The notes under the pieces are model-generated. The model saw nothing but the letters and a program-made list of their open reading frames with translations. It was not told where the DNA came from and made no database searches. A program made the translations under genes and the position numbers. Of a DNA stretch of 64,000 nt, positions 26,047-33,580 are shown in pieces (position 1 is the stretch's first letter; each line of letters starts with the position of its first letter). Origin of the DNA: Streptomyces aureus (GTDB taxonomy: Bacteria > Actinomycetota > Actinomycetes > Streptomycetales > Streptomycetaceae); contig NZ_JNZD01000002.1 in assembly GCF_000725495.1 (NCBI RefSeq), positions 310,001 to 374,000 of the forward strand, written 5' to 3'.

Positions 26047-26556
26047 TCAGTCAGGGGCTGTGGGTATGTCAGTCACCATGATCGCCCTTTCCTTCCGCGC
26101 CTCCCCAACGTGATCGGGCATGAGCGGAGCACGGCTCAGTGAGAAGGCGCTCTGCCACCAACGATGCGGCGGGTCTATGTACGACCCGGTTTCGGGACGT
26201 TCCAAGATCTTTAGATCGAGTGCGTGCACGATGCCGCGGAGCTCCCGAGAGCTCTTCTTGGGGAGGGCACAGATCGCCACTTCCAGCAGATCTCGCTCAT
26301 CCGCGGGCTCTGGGCAACAGTCGGTGACTCCGCACCGGTCGCTAAACGGTGAAGGCAGCTGGTTGCTCGGCGCTCGCGCGATGGCAGTCCACCGAGAGAG
26401 CGCCTGCTCGACCAGGCCGGGTTGGAGTCGTGTCCGTTCCAACCGAATGATGTGTGCTTGAGCCGGACCGGAGAGCCGGCCAATCTTCGAATAGTGGATA
26501 TGCGCGGCATAGCGCCTGCTGTCGGCCCGGAGGCCGGAGGGGCGCCTACGCGGCAT
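26047..26556 (-). CDS. Hypothetical protein
   Basis: The 169-residue product begins MPRRRPSGLRADSRRYAAH. Its middle has a DERDLLEVAICALPKKSSRE segment and then LRGIVHALDLKILERPE, followed by HRWWQSAFSL. The helical pattern and the regular RELRGIVHALD stretch look like a real folded domain, though I do not recognise the family. Codon usage is less GC-rich than in the flanking chromosome. The coding region could begin later, as the first 30 residues are very basic. Confidence 0.55.
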   Translation of the reverse strand: MPRRRPSGLRADSRRYAAHIHYSKIGRLSGPAQAHIIRLERTRLQPGLVEQALSRWTAIARAPSNQLPSPFSDRCGVTDCCPEPADERDLLEVAICALPKKSSRELRGIVHALDLKILERPETGSYIDPPHRWWQSAFSLSRAPLMPDHVGEARKERAIMVTDIPTAPD

Positions 26557-26941
26557 GGCCCTTTCGGCTGTGAGTCATGGGCCGCAGTCTGACATACGGC
26601 CGGGTCGCTCCGAAGGTCGGCGGAGCCTCAACGGTCGAGTCAGGCTGACGGGGTGCCGCCCTCGGCTGAGGATGGCGCCCTGCGGTAGAGGGCAACTTTG
26701 AGGTCTGACCTCATCTCTATCAGGTCAATCACAGGGGCTTGCCACATCGGCCAACCGCCCGTGCACCTCAGCCGATCATCCTTTGGGTCCGACCTCAACC
26801 GCCGTTATCTGCCATCGGACGGCCCAGGGACGGCCGCGGAAGGTCAGGCCGCCCAGATCCACGGAGGTCAAGCTCGTCTACGAGCGAGTAGCCAGGCGGC
26901 TCCAAGATCGCGATGTCGTGGCCGACGCGTACGGTTCGGCC
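26557..26941. other. 385-base spacer holding the first tRNA-like repeat
   Basis: Apart from the repeat at 26614-26644, no gene is seen. G+C falls in 26690-26810. The promoter of the gene starting at 26942 should be near the end. Confidence 0.45.
26614..26644 (+). repeat. Direct repeat, copy 1 of 3 (tRNA-like 5' segment)
   Basis: AGGTCGGCGGAGCCTCAACG begins a 31-base element that recurs at 27463-27493 and 28076-28107. A CTC...GAG mini-stem with a 7-base loop is kept in all three copies while the loop varies. Confidence 0.7.
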
Positions 26942-27424
26942 ATGAGCGTGCCAGAACTGATACCCATTCGGTGGGAGCCTCACCACCGCACTTCCACGAT
27001 CGGCCGTTGGGACCGAGGCCAGTTCTTCGCGCACGTATCCGGAGTATTCGAGGGGCGAGCGGACTGCGACGCTAGCCGTGTTGTGCGGCGTTGGTACGCA
27101 ATCCTTCACGAGTTCGACAAAGCCGGTCGTCACGTTGACTCAACGATCGAGGCCACCGGAACTGTCCCAGATGGGCCGGAGAAGGCACCGGTGGTGGCCG
27201 CAGCTCAACATCTGCTGGACGAGTGGTTGGACGCATTGGCCGGGCGAGAGTTCGGAGACATCAAGATCGCGCCGTTCGCCGAGCACTTCGAGGGCAGACT
27301 CTTCGGTCTCGTCCTTGAGTGCCACGGAGAGTACGCCGACGGCGAGGTATGCCAGGACTGGGCCGAGTTCTACCCTAACCGCCTCGGATTTAGCGCTCCC
27401 TGGGACGGTTCGTACGACACCTGA
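26942..27424 (+). CDS. Hypothetical protein, possible immunity-type
   Basis: The 160-residue protein starts MSVPELIPIRWEPHHRTSTI and ends FYPNRLGFSAPWDGSYDT. The middle contains WYAILHEFDKAGRHVDSTIE, GREFGDIKIAPFAEHFEGRL and FGLVLECHGEYADGE. This is a recurring Streptomyces small cytoplasmic family, beta-rich with a conserved GREF.DI and E.HGEY block. Similar stand-alone proteins occur near polymorphic-toxin loci, which makes an immunity role conceivable, but no toxin gene is seen here. The ATG at 26942 fits the family start; a longer frame opens at 26783. Confidence 0.75.
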   Translation: MSVPELIPIRWEPHHRTSTIGRWDRGQFFAHVSGVFEGRADCDASRVVRRWYAILHEFDKAGRHVDSTIEATGTVPDGPEKAPVVAAAQHLLDEWLDALAGREFGDIKIAPFAEHFEGRLFGLVLECHGEYADGEVCQDWAEFYPNRLGFSAPWDGSYDT

Positions 27425-27462
27425 TCCGAACTCCGGCGCGATGGCGCTGCATGGCGGGAACG

Positions 27463-27493
27463 AGGTCGGTGGAGTCTCAATGGGGGAGTAAAG
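27463..27493 (+). repeat. Direct repeat, copy 2 of 3
   Basis: AGGTCGGTGGAGTCTCAATG starts this copy, which continues without a break into the tRNA-like sequence that ends at 27557. Relative to copy 3 it differs by GGTCGGT/GGTCGGC and the loop GGGGGAG/GGCCGAG. Confidence 0.75.
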
Positions 27494-27557
27494 CTCGTAA
27501 GCGGTCTTGGAAACCGTCGTGGCGCGAATCACCGTGGGTTCAAATCTCACACCCACC
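27464..27557 (+). tRNA. Class II tRNA-like sequence, probably not functional
   Basis: The 3' two-thirds look like a class II tRNA: anticodon arm GCGGT-CTTGGAA-ACCGT (27501-27517), a long variable arm GTGG...TCAC, a canonical T arm GTGGG-TTCAAAT-CTCAC (27534-27550) and 3' acceptor ACCCACC. The 5' acceptor GGTCGGT pairs with it at six of seven positions. But the loop places UGG (Pro) in the anticodon, which is wrong for a class II tRNA; a Ser GGA reading would break the stem. The D region is about 10 bases too long. It may be a decayed serine-type tRNA or an attachment site made from its 3' half. Confidence 0.4.
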
Positions 27558-27698
27558 TCAGGTGAACGGCCTCTGAGCAAGGGACACGGTCGGCGGCTGT
27601 TCTCACGCCGTTCCCTGCGGCTGACCGATGTTCCCCGTGGTTACCCGCTCGTTAGGGCAAACGTGGAGGGCATGCCCCCCACGCCGTACTCTGCGCCC

Positions 27699-28076
27699 AT
27701 GCGCTATCTCATTGAGACGTTCGCTGTCGATGCACTGCGGCGCGGTCAAGGGATTGAGCAGTTCCTCGGAGCGGTGCAGGGGGCAGAGACACCGGCCATT
27801 CGCTGGGTCGGCATCGAGTCGACCAAGCGCGGGTACGAGGTGACGCTGCACGTCGTAGAGGACGTGGGCAGTGAGACCTTCTGTGATCTCCTGGAGTTCC
27901 CGCCGCTAGACCCCGATGACGAGTTTGGCCAGACGCTGGCTGTTGCCGACGATGCGGCAGGCGCGATGGCTGAGGCTGAACGGCATACTGGAGCGGTCCG
28001 TCATCGCTGGGTGAACGCAGGCATGGCCGGAGACGAGTACCTTGATTTCCTCCGAGCGGGGCGCCCTGCAACGTGA
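27699..28076 (+). CDS. Hypothetical protein
   Basis: The 125-residue protein starts MRYLIETFAVDALRRGQGIE, with strand pattern IRWVGIESTKRGYEVTLHVV and an acidic C-terminal half (LLEFPPLDPDDEFGQTLAVA). It ends with HRWVNAGMAGDEYLDFLRAG. The pattern is that of a compact alpha/beta protein; I recognise it only as a recurring Streptomyces hypothetical. An upstream ATG at 27672 is possible. Its stop overlaps the first base of repeat copy 3. Confidence 0.7.
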   Translation: MRYLIETFAVDALRRGQGIEQFLGAVQGAETPAIRWVGIESTKRGYEVTLHVVEDVGSETFCDLLEFPPLDPDDEFGQTLAVADDAAGAMAEAERHTGAVRHRWVNAGMAGDEYLDFLRAGRPAT

Positions 28077-28107
28077 GGTCGGCGGAGTCTCAATGGCCGA
28101 GTCAAGG
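28076..28107 (+). repeat. Direct repeat, copy 3 of 3
   Basis: AGGTCGGCGGAGTCTCAATG followed by GCCGAGTCAAGG. Copies 2 and 3 flank the gene at 27699-28076, and copies 1 and 2 flank the gene at 26942-27424, so each interval holds one intact gene. Confidence 0.75.
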
Positions 28108-28131
28108 GTGTCTGCGGGGTCGCTGGTGCTG

Positions 28132-28530
28132 TCAGGCGTCGGTGTCGGCGGCTTCCTCGAGCAGGTCCATGGCGTGGTTGTGGAAGCGACGTTCGGTGTC
28201 CCGGCATGGGGCGTTGAAGAAGGCTCGCTGAGCTTCGGCGAGATCACAGTTCAGCAGGTTCATGGTCACGAGCACTGCTTCCACTCCGTGACACCCGTTG
28301 TCCTTGAGGAACTGCTGGAGTGCGTCTGCGTCACGATGTGCGCGACGATTTCGGCAGCGACATCCTGGCCGGGCAGTATCACGTGCTGAGTGCTGGCGGC
28401 TTGAAGCGCGGTGGCGACGGCCGCGTCGGGGTTGCGGACGCTGCGTCCCTTGAGCCAGACAGTGAGATGGGCTTGGCTGTGACGAAGTATGGCTGCCGGG
28501 GTCTGCCATAGAGGCTGGTGTCCCCTGACC
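28132..28530 (-). pseudogene. Frameshifted hypothetical gene
   Basis: The C-terminal frame (stop at 28132) reads ADALQQFLKDNGCHGVEAVL, VTMNLLNCDLAEAQRAFFNA and PCRDTERRFHNHAMDLLEE, clearly protein-like. The N-terminal part is in another frame: TPAAILRHSQAHLTVWLKGR, AAVATALQAASTQHVILPGQ, DVAAEIVAHIV. The switch falls at about 28325-28345. A single small indel would restore one reading frame of about 130 residues. The Cys-His-Gly.E..LV pattern recurs in Streptomyces hypothetical proteins. No function is known. Confidence 0.6.
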
Positions 28531-28591
28531 GATGGCGATATCGAGATGTCGCGAGGTCGGTGCCGGTGCATACTTCCTCACCGTGGAAACC

Positions 28592-29125
28592 ATGACAGGC
28601 GAGCTGCGGCGTCTTCGATCCGGACCTGGAGCCGAGGATGACGACCAGCCCTGGCCGTTTCTCGTGCGCTGCCGGTTCACCGCCGAGGATCCGGCCCAGG
28701 TCATAGCCAATGCGCGTGCGGTACTCACGTGCGTGGTCGCGCGGATGGCTGAGTGGCCGGCGGATGAGCTTTGGCCGCAGCTGCTGCCGAACTGGTTCAT
28801 CCAGCGGTGCGCACCCGAGACTCCGGAACCGGAGCACGGCGAGCCTTTCGACCTCGAGGCGTGGCTGCGTCAATGGCGGGCCATGACGCCACAGGAGAGA
28901 GCGGCCGTCGATCAGGGACCGTGGACGCTCTCGGGTTGGCTGTACTACTTCGACCCGACCGAGGAAGGAATGGGAGACGACCGCAGCTGGTGGTGGTGGC
29001 ACGCAGGAATCGACGAGTCGGGCGGCTGGGTGCAGGTGGCCACCACGGGCTGGCCCTTCGGTAGTGGTTCGCTGTCCTGGCTGATTGAGGCCAGCGGGGG
29101 TACGGATCTTGTCTCCGGGCCATGA
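28592..29125 (+). CDS. Hypothetical Trp-rich protein
   Basis: The 177-residue protein, if begun at the ATG 28592, starts MTGELRRLRSGPGAEDDDQP. A strand FLVRCRFTAEDPAQVIANAR and a helical segment (VVARMAEWPADELWPQLLPN) follow. The second half is rich in Trp: EAWLRQWRAMTPQERAAVDQ, GPWTLSGWLYYFDP and RSWWWWHAGIDE. The final WPFGSGSLSWLIEASGG is typical of a Streptomyces hypothetical family sometimes found with SUKH-type immunity proteins. Role unknown. The frame is open from 28532. Confidence 0.7.
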   Translation: MTGELRRLRSGPGAEDDDQPWPFLVRCRFTAEDPAQVIANARAVLTCVVARMAEWPADELWPQLLPNWFIQRCAPETPEPEHGEPFDLEAWLRQWRAMTPQERAAVDQGPWTLSGWLYYFDPTEEGMGDDRSWWWWHAGIDESGGWVQVATTGWPFGSGSLSWLIEASGGTDLVSGP

Positions 29126-29308
29126 CCCACGACTCGCCATGATCGCGAACTACGGCTGGAATACTCGAGAACGCATTTCGGATCCGTGTCCTGGCGGCCC
29201 TCGAAGTTGCTGTGGGGCACCGCCTCAACGGCGTCCACTCGCACGGAGATCGGGAAGAGCCTGAACTGCGACTTGCTCACTGTGGCCGGAGCGGGCGAGC
29301 ATTCGGGG

Positions 29309-29620
29309 GTGAGACCCGAGGTTCAGCGTTTTGTTGCAGACGGACCTCTTCCTGACTGGGATGGCAGTGAAGAGGAGATCGACAGGCGGTGCCGGCAGCT
29401 GGAGGAGATCCCCCGGCCTGTCACGACCGATGAGGCGGCAGCGTTGGCTGCCTGCTTTGGCCCGGACGACTGCTACGGCGTCGCCTGGACTCTTCTCCAT
29501 CTCATTGAGACAGGGCCCAGACCCGTACCTGCCGTTTCCCAACCCGGTCCAGATGCTTTGGACAACGACTGGCGACACGTTCTCTGGGCGCGGTGGGGCA
29601 ACGACGATCAGTCGGCCTGA
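29309..29620 (+). CDS. Small hypothetical protein
   Basis: The 103-residue product starts VRPEVQRFVADGPLPDWDGS and carries EEEIDRRCRQLEEIPRPVTT, DEAAALAACFGPDDCYGVAW and TLLHLIETGP. The FGPDDCYG.AWTLLHL..T block looks strongly conserved and recurs in Streptomyces proteins about 100 residues long. The GTG at 29309 is chosen because the recognisable protein begins there, although the frame is open from 29186. It lies one small gap after the Trp-rich gene. Function unknown. Confidence 0.72.
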   Translation: MRPEVQRFVADGPLPDWDGSEEEIDRRCRQLEEIPRPVTTDEAAALAACFGPDDCYGVAWTLLHLIETGPRPVPAVSQPGPDALDNDWRHVLWARWGNDDQSA

Positions 29621-29673
29621 CGGCCTGCGCCACCGAGCTTGTGGCACGGGTGTGGCACGACCGTAATCACGGC

Positions 29674-29714
29674 AAGGGCCAGCCTGGGAGGAAACCTTTC
29701 CCGAGCTGGCCCTT
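29674..29714. terminator. Hairpin next to the tRNA-like scar
   Basis: AAGGGCCAGC (29674-29683) pairs with GCTGGCCCTT (29705-29714). On the minus strand it follows directly after the 3' end of the tRNA fragment, the usual place for a tRNA terminator. Confidence 0.6.
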
Positions 29715-29721
29715 CATGCTG

Positions 29722-29763
29722 TGCCCCGGCAGGATTCGAACCTGCGACACCCGCTTTAGGAGT
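29722..29763 (-). tRNA. 3' half of an Arg(CCU)-type tRNA, probable integration scar
   Basis: Read on the minus strand this gives CTCCTAA (loop with CCT anticodon), AGCGG, GTGTC, a perfect T arm GCAGG-TTCGAAT-CCTGC and CGGGGCA. The 5' half needed to pair with AGCGG and CGGGGCA is not present upstream, so no functional tRNA can form. Integrases of Streptomyces elements recombine at tRNA 3' halves, starting in the anticodon loop, so this is best read as an att site left by such an element. Confidence 0.6.
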
Positions 29764-30038
29764 TCGGCCTGACCGCCTGTCTACCCGTGCTGCGCGAGGT
29801 GGCCGTGGCCGTTCAGACCGCGCCGCGCCGCCGCTGTGCCGTTGCCAGTGCCAGTGCCCCCACAAGCGCGGCATCCCATGGCGTCGCCCGTGTTCCCCTC
29901 GTCAGGGCAATCTCGCAAGTTGGCACTCTTGGGATCTGAGTGCATGGGGAACGCTGCGGGGTGGGGACCACGACGCATCGGTGTCTCTGCCATGGATAGC
30001 CGCCAGGCGACTAACCGCTAGAAGTTCAAGGAGTATTG

Positions 30039-30290
30039 GTGCTTGACGAGCTGAGTGGTGAGCCCGAGCGGGGCCTTGAGCCGTCTCAATGTCCGCTGTG
30101 TGAGGGACCGCTCGTCAGGGCGGAGGGGGTTGCCGCGGGTATGCACCCACTATTCATAAAGGTCCGTCTGGCGGGCAAACGGCTGGCGCGTCAGCGCGGG
30201 ACCAGGGCTTTGGTGTGTGACCGGTGCAGCCATGTTCTGCTGTTTCTGCAGCCTCCCCGGTCCGCAGAAGGAGAGAATGCCGGGACGTGA
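30039..30290 (+). CDS. Small zinc-ribbon-like protein
   Basis: The 83-residue protein carries CPLCEGPLVRAEG near residue 18 and VCDRCSHVLLFL near residue 58, two C-x2-C pairs able to bind one zinc. The middle is basic (KVRLAGKRLARQRG). Such ribbons appear in small nucleic-acid-binding or partner proteins. The GTG at 30039 lies five bases after AAGGAG; a TTG one codon earlier is less likely. It converges on the DUF2335-like gene. No family name is assigned. Confidence 0.65.
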   Translation: MLDELSGEPERGLEPSQCPLCEGPLVRAEGVAAGMHPLFIKVRLAGKRLARQRGTRALVCDRCSHVLLFLQPPRSAEGENAGT

Positions 30291-30476
30291 AAGCACCCGG
30301 AGGACGAACGGGAGTGCGACCCGAGTCTGGGACGAGCATTGGCACCGCACCGGGGGTCCCCGCTGTTCCCCGCTCGGTCCGGAGCGTTTGTGCGCTACCT
30401 GTCTTCGGTGCGTGAAGGGGAGTCGCGTGTGACTCAGCAGCAGCCCCCAATGCGAGGAGCGAATCGGCGCCAAAGC

Positions 30477-30902
30477 TCAGCGTGGTGTCCGGGACCGAGT
30501 TCCCAGAAAGATCGCACTGAGTGCCGCAGCCATGCCGCCGAGTAGGCCTGCTGCTTGAGATGTGGCACCGCGATCCACGAAGTCCTTGGCGATCCACAGG
30601 CATCCAGCGAATCCGCTGGCGCCGACTACCACACCGGCGATGCGGAAACGGATGTTGATCATGTCGAGACGTCGTCGGTGCTCAGCGTCGAGCCGCCGCT
30701 GGTACTGATCCTCGACCTCCAGGGCGAACCGCTTCTCAACGAGTGAGAGGGCACGTTCCGCGGCCCCGCCGCCGAGCATTGCCTCGTACTTCTCAATGTC
30801 CGAAGCGGAAGGTAGTTCCCAGGACGCAGCGGCGGGTGGCCGCGGTTCTGCGGCGCCCTCACTGGCCTGCGGGGTCGATGGATCGGGGCTCGTGCTCGTC
30901 AT
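30477..30902 (-). CDS. DUF2335-like two-helix membrane protein, third gene of a coupled operon
   Basis: The 141-residue protein begins with a disordered Pro/Ala-rich head. Residues about 33-80 read SASDIEKYEAMLGGGAAERA and LSLVEKRFALEVEDQYQRRL, then DAEHRRRLDMINIRF, resembling the DUF2335 helix before the membrane segments. Two hydrophobic stretches follow (AGVVVGASGFAGCLWIA and AAGLLGGMAAALSAIFL). Its start overlaps the stop of the upstream gene by four bases (ATGA), so translation is coupled. Function unknown. DUF2335 proteins are often found on mobile elements. Confidence 0.7.
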   Translation of the reverse strand: MTSTSPDPSTPQASEGAAEPRPPAAASWELPSASDIEKYEAMLGGGAAERALSLVEKRFALEVEDQYQRRLDAEHRRRLDMINIRFRIAGVVVGASGFAGCLWIAKDFVDRGATSQAAGLLGGMAAALSAIFLGTRSRTPR

Positions 30903-31636
30903 GTCGCGCCCCCCGCATTCCCGGCTCCGTCTCGAGCGGCGGGCTCCCTCGGCAGTTGCAGGCCGAGCTCCGCATGGGCATGCATCAGCGCCTCTGCGAC
31001 GTAGCGTCGACTGCGCTCCTGCGAGGGCTCAGGCACGGACCTGTCAGGGTCGGTCTGCCCCCTGGCCCCGGACTCACTCAGCGCACTGCCGGGAGCAAAG
31101 AGGGCGGGAAACGCCAGAACCTGCGCGAATCCCTGGACGAAGGCCCGGGCGGGAGATACAGGTCGCGGATTGATCGGACGTGTCGTCGGCAATACAGCAC
31201 TTTCCATGTCGGCCGCCCGCTCATCGGCCGCTGCGCGCCGCACCGCGCGTACCCCCCTGGCGACCAGCGCGGCCCACACCAGAACCACGCACCCCGCCCA
31301 CCAGTGGCCGAGCACGGCCAAGAGAGCCGATACAGCTGCGGTGCACAGCGGGACCGCTGTGTGCCGCAGCAGAGCACGCACCCGGTAGCCGGACGCGGCA
31401 TGTGCCGCGTCCGCCCGCGCCCCGCTGCCGTCGTCGTGTGCCCATCTCTGACGCAGCGTGTCCCAGGGCACGGCCGCGTCCCCGCCGACCGTTCCAAAGC
31501 CACGCGCGCGCCGCCACAACGACAGGTTCTTCCAGCCGCGGGGGAACCGCCGGGGCGGTGCCGCCGGGCTGCCGGGACCGCGGCTGACGCGCCATCCCTG
31601 CAGCTCGGCGTCCCAGGGCGCCGCACCCCCGCTCAT
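30899..31636 (-). CDS. Membrane protein, second gene of the coupled operon
   Basis: The 245-residue protein has a basic, Trp-rich cytoplasmic head (SGGAAPWDAELQGWRVSRGP and FPRGWKNLSLWRRARGFG) and a central pair of hydrophobic segments (VPLCTAAVSALLAVLGHWW and AGCVVLVWAALVARGV). The C terminus is polar, with PARAFVQGFAQVLAFPALF. It overlaps both neighbours by four bases. It matches no family I know, but its position suggests that it assembles with the other two membrane proteins. Confidence 0.7.
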   Translation of the reverse strand: MSGGAAPWDAELQGWRVSRGPGSPAAPPRRFPRGWKNLSLWRRARGFGTVGGDAAVPWDTLRQRWAHDDGSGARADAAHAASGYRVRALLRHTAVPLCTAAVSALLAVLGHWWAGCVVLVWAALVARGVRAVRRAAADERAADMESAVLPTTRPINPRPVSPARAFVQGFAQVLAFPALFAPGSALSESGARGQTDPDRSVPEPSQERSRRYVAEALMHAHAELGLQLPREPAARDGAGNAGGAT

Positions 31637-33240
31637 GCCCGACTCCTCGGCGGAAGGTCGCCGTGTCCCACCGCAACACCGTGTACGGGCGCGGAGGACC
31701 GCTCGACGAGGACGCCATCACCGCGCAGCTGCAAGGCTCGCGCATCGAGTTCGGAGGTGTCCCAGTCACGTTCGAGGAGCGCGATACGCACCGCGTTCAC
31801 AACGCGCTCCCGGATGGTCCCGATGTACCGGCCGGCGTCCAACTCCTGGAACATCGAGGCCTGGCGCTCGGTCGCGAGTTCCCGGACAGAGACCGCGGGT
31901 CCCTGGATCGGCCGCCTTCCTCCTCCGTTCACAGCCACCCGCAGGAACCAGGCGACCGTCCTCCCGACGTCGACCAGAGCGGAACCGGCTATGGCCGGTG
32001 TCCTCGCCAGCGCCCGGCCGGTCCTACCCGCCAGGACGGCAGGCTCGGGGAGGCGAGCGGCCCGGTCCGCGTCGCGAAATTCGGACCGAACCGGGTTGAG
32101 CACACAGGAAACGACCTCCAGCGTGACCATTCCACCCTGCGTGTGCGCCCGGACGAACACGGTCGTGACGACCTCCTCTCGCCAGGCGCCGACCCGAACC
32201 CGCAGGAAGTGGCGGCGCGCCTCGCCGCTCTCCTCCACGGCCGCGCGCCGATGCTCCTCGAAGGCGCCGGGGCTGTGCGGTACCTGATCGCGGCTGCGCA
32301 GCCCCTCCAGCGGAAGGAACACACACTCGTCGATCTCCACCTGACGCAGCCGGTCCAGACGCACTCCCGCAGCCTTGGACGAACCGTGCTCAGCCGGATA
32401 GCGCAGGGCCGCCAGTTGGGATTTGATGTGATCGAGTAGCCAGGCATTGCCGACCGGCTCTTCGGGATCGAGCTGCGCCGCCGAGCGGGCGCCCGAGGCG
32501 GGGCGCAACTCCACCGTGAGTGTCCACGCTTCCCGCAGAACGCCCATTCCCCGGAACGGGTCAGCCATGTCGTACAGGATCAAAGGCGAGTGCTGCTCTC
32601 GCCCTATGCGCTCGCGAATCCACTGCAGACGGGCGGAGACGACGTGTTCCGCTGGATCGCGCGCCAGGTCGGCAAACGATTCCGGAGCGAGGTCCCGGCG
32701 CAGCACCTGGTCGAGGTGCCACTGCCGCAGCGCGACACAGTAGGCCGTCAGCACCAGGCACCCCACAGCGATCCAGCCGTGCATGGCATTCCAGGGCAGG
32801 ACGGGCGATTCGTCGCCGTACCTGTCCGGGCTGTAGGAGGTCTGCGCCGGGCCGAAGCACGCCACATACAGAACGAGCCAGAGCCCGGCGCCGAAGGTGA
32901 CTCTGCCGGTCCAGCGCAGCACCGAGCCCCGACTTCTGCGGCTGCGGGCGGCGAGCATGGCACACCCCGGGAGCAGTGCCAGGACCAGCATGTCAGTGAG
33001 GAAGAACCCGACCAGCCACACGACCAGCACCAGTGCGGCCCAGGCCAGACCGATACGCCACGCGCGCAGGGCGTGGGCCAAGACCCGCGCGGCGTCGAAG
33101 CCGAGCGAGGGGGCGATCACTCGTTGGTCGTGTGCGTACAACTCGTCGAGTACCGCATCGCGGTAGGCGTCGTCGGCATAGACGCCCACGCACAACAGCC
33201 GGGTCGCCTCGCTCGAGTGTGGTGGCACGGGCTGGGTCAA
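31633..33240 (-). CDS. Large membrane protein, first gene of the coupled operon
   Basis: The 535-residue product begins LTQPVPPHSSEATRLLCVGV, then YADDAYRDAVLDELYAHDQR and APSLGFDAARVLAHALRAWR. Four hydrophobic segments (about 65-190) follow, then a long soluble C-terminal part with LILYDMADPFRGMGVLREAW, VFLPLEGLRSRDQVPHSP and FVRAHTQGGMVTLEVVSCVL. The start is uncertain: TTG at 33240 follows AGGAAGAGG, and GTG at 33228 is an alternative. I recall similar proteins in other Streptomyces, always without function. The stop overlaps the next gene by four bases. Confidence 0.72.
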   Translation of the reverse strand: MTQPVPPHSSEATRLLCVGVYADDAYRDAVLDELYAHDQRVIAPSLGFDAARVLAHALRAWRIGLAWAALVLVVWLVGFFLTDMLVLALLPGCAMLAARSRRSRGSVLRWTGRVTFGAGLWLVLYVACFGPAQTSYSPDRYGDESPVLPWNAMHGWIAVGCLVLTAYCVALRQWHLDQVLRRDLAPESFADLARDPAEHVVSARLQWIRERIGREQHSPLILYDMADPFRGMGVLREAWTLTVELRPASGARSAAQLDPEEPVGNAWLLDHIKSQLAALRYPAEHGSSKAAGVRLDRLRQVEIDECVFLPLEGLRSRDQVPHSPGAFEEHRRAAVEESGEARRHFLRVRVGAWREEVVTTVFVRAHTQGGMVTLEVVSCVLNPVRSEFRDADRAARLPEPAVLAGRTGRALARTPAIAGSALVDVGRTVAWFLRVAVNGGGRRPIQGPAVSVRELATERQASMFQELDAGRYIGTIRERVVNAVRIALLERDWDTSELDARALQLRGDGVLVERSSAPVHGVAVGHGDLPPRSRA

Positions 33241-33580
33241 AGTGCCTCTTCCTGCAAACAACTGTCCCGCCCATGCGAGTTGACATGCACGATCCGTTGA
33301 AGTGCGACCAAGAGGGTAGCGGCCAACGCACCGGAAAGTGTCCCTAATGGCCGAGAAAAGCCAAAGCCGTCCCTTCTCGTGCGCAGCGGTGAATCCGCAC
33401 TGCGATCCGCACGACGCTCGCCGCGGACCTCGTAGACGGTGCGCCCAACACCGTCTGGCCGGCGTGTGAGCGTGTACGGCGAGATCCTCGGTCTGGGCCA
33501 CAATGTGGCCAACGCCGCCGAGTTCCTCGACCGAGCCGGCCTGAAGATCGACCCTGCCGAGGTCGCGAGGGCGCCGTGGA
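33241..33580. other. 340-base spacer with a possible coding scrap
   Basis: The plus strand at about 33468-33600 reads VYGEILGLGHNVANAAEFLD and RAGLKIDPAEVARAPWINWR. It looks protein-like but has no start or plausible remainder. I do not recognise it. The promoter of the three-gene membrane operon should also lie here. Confidence 0.35.

Noticed and set aside
29639..30046. Frame encoding an AGFEPATPALG-like peptide.
   Set aside because: This string is the known mistranslation of a tRNA T arm; the DNA is the Arg-type tRNA scar on the other strand.
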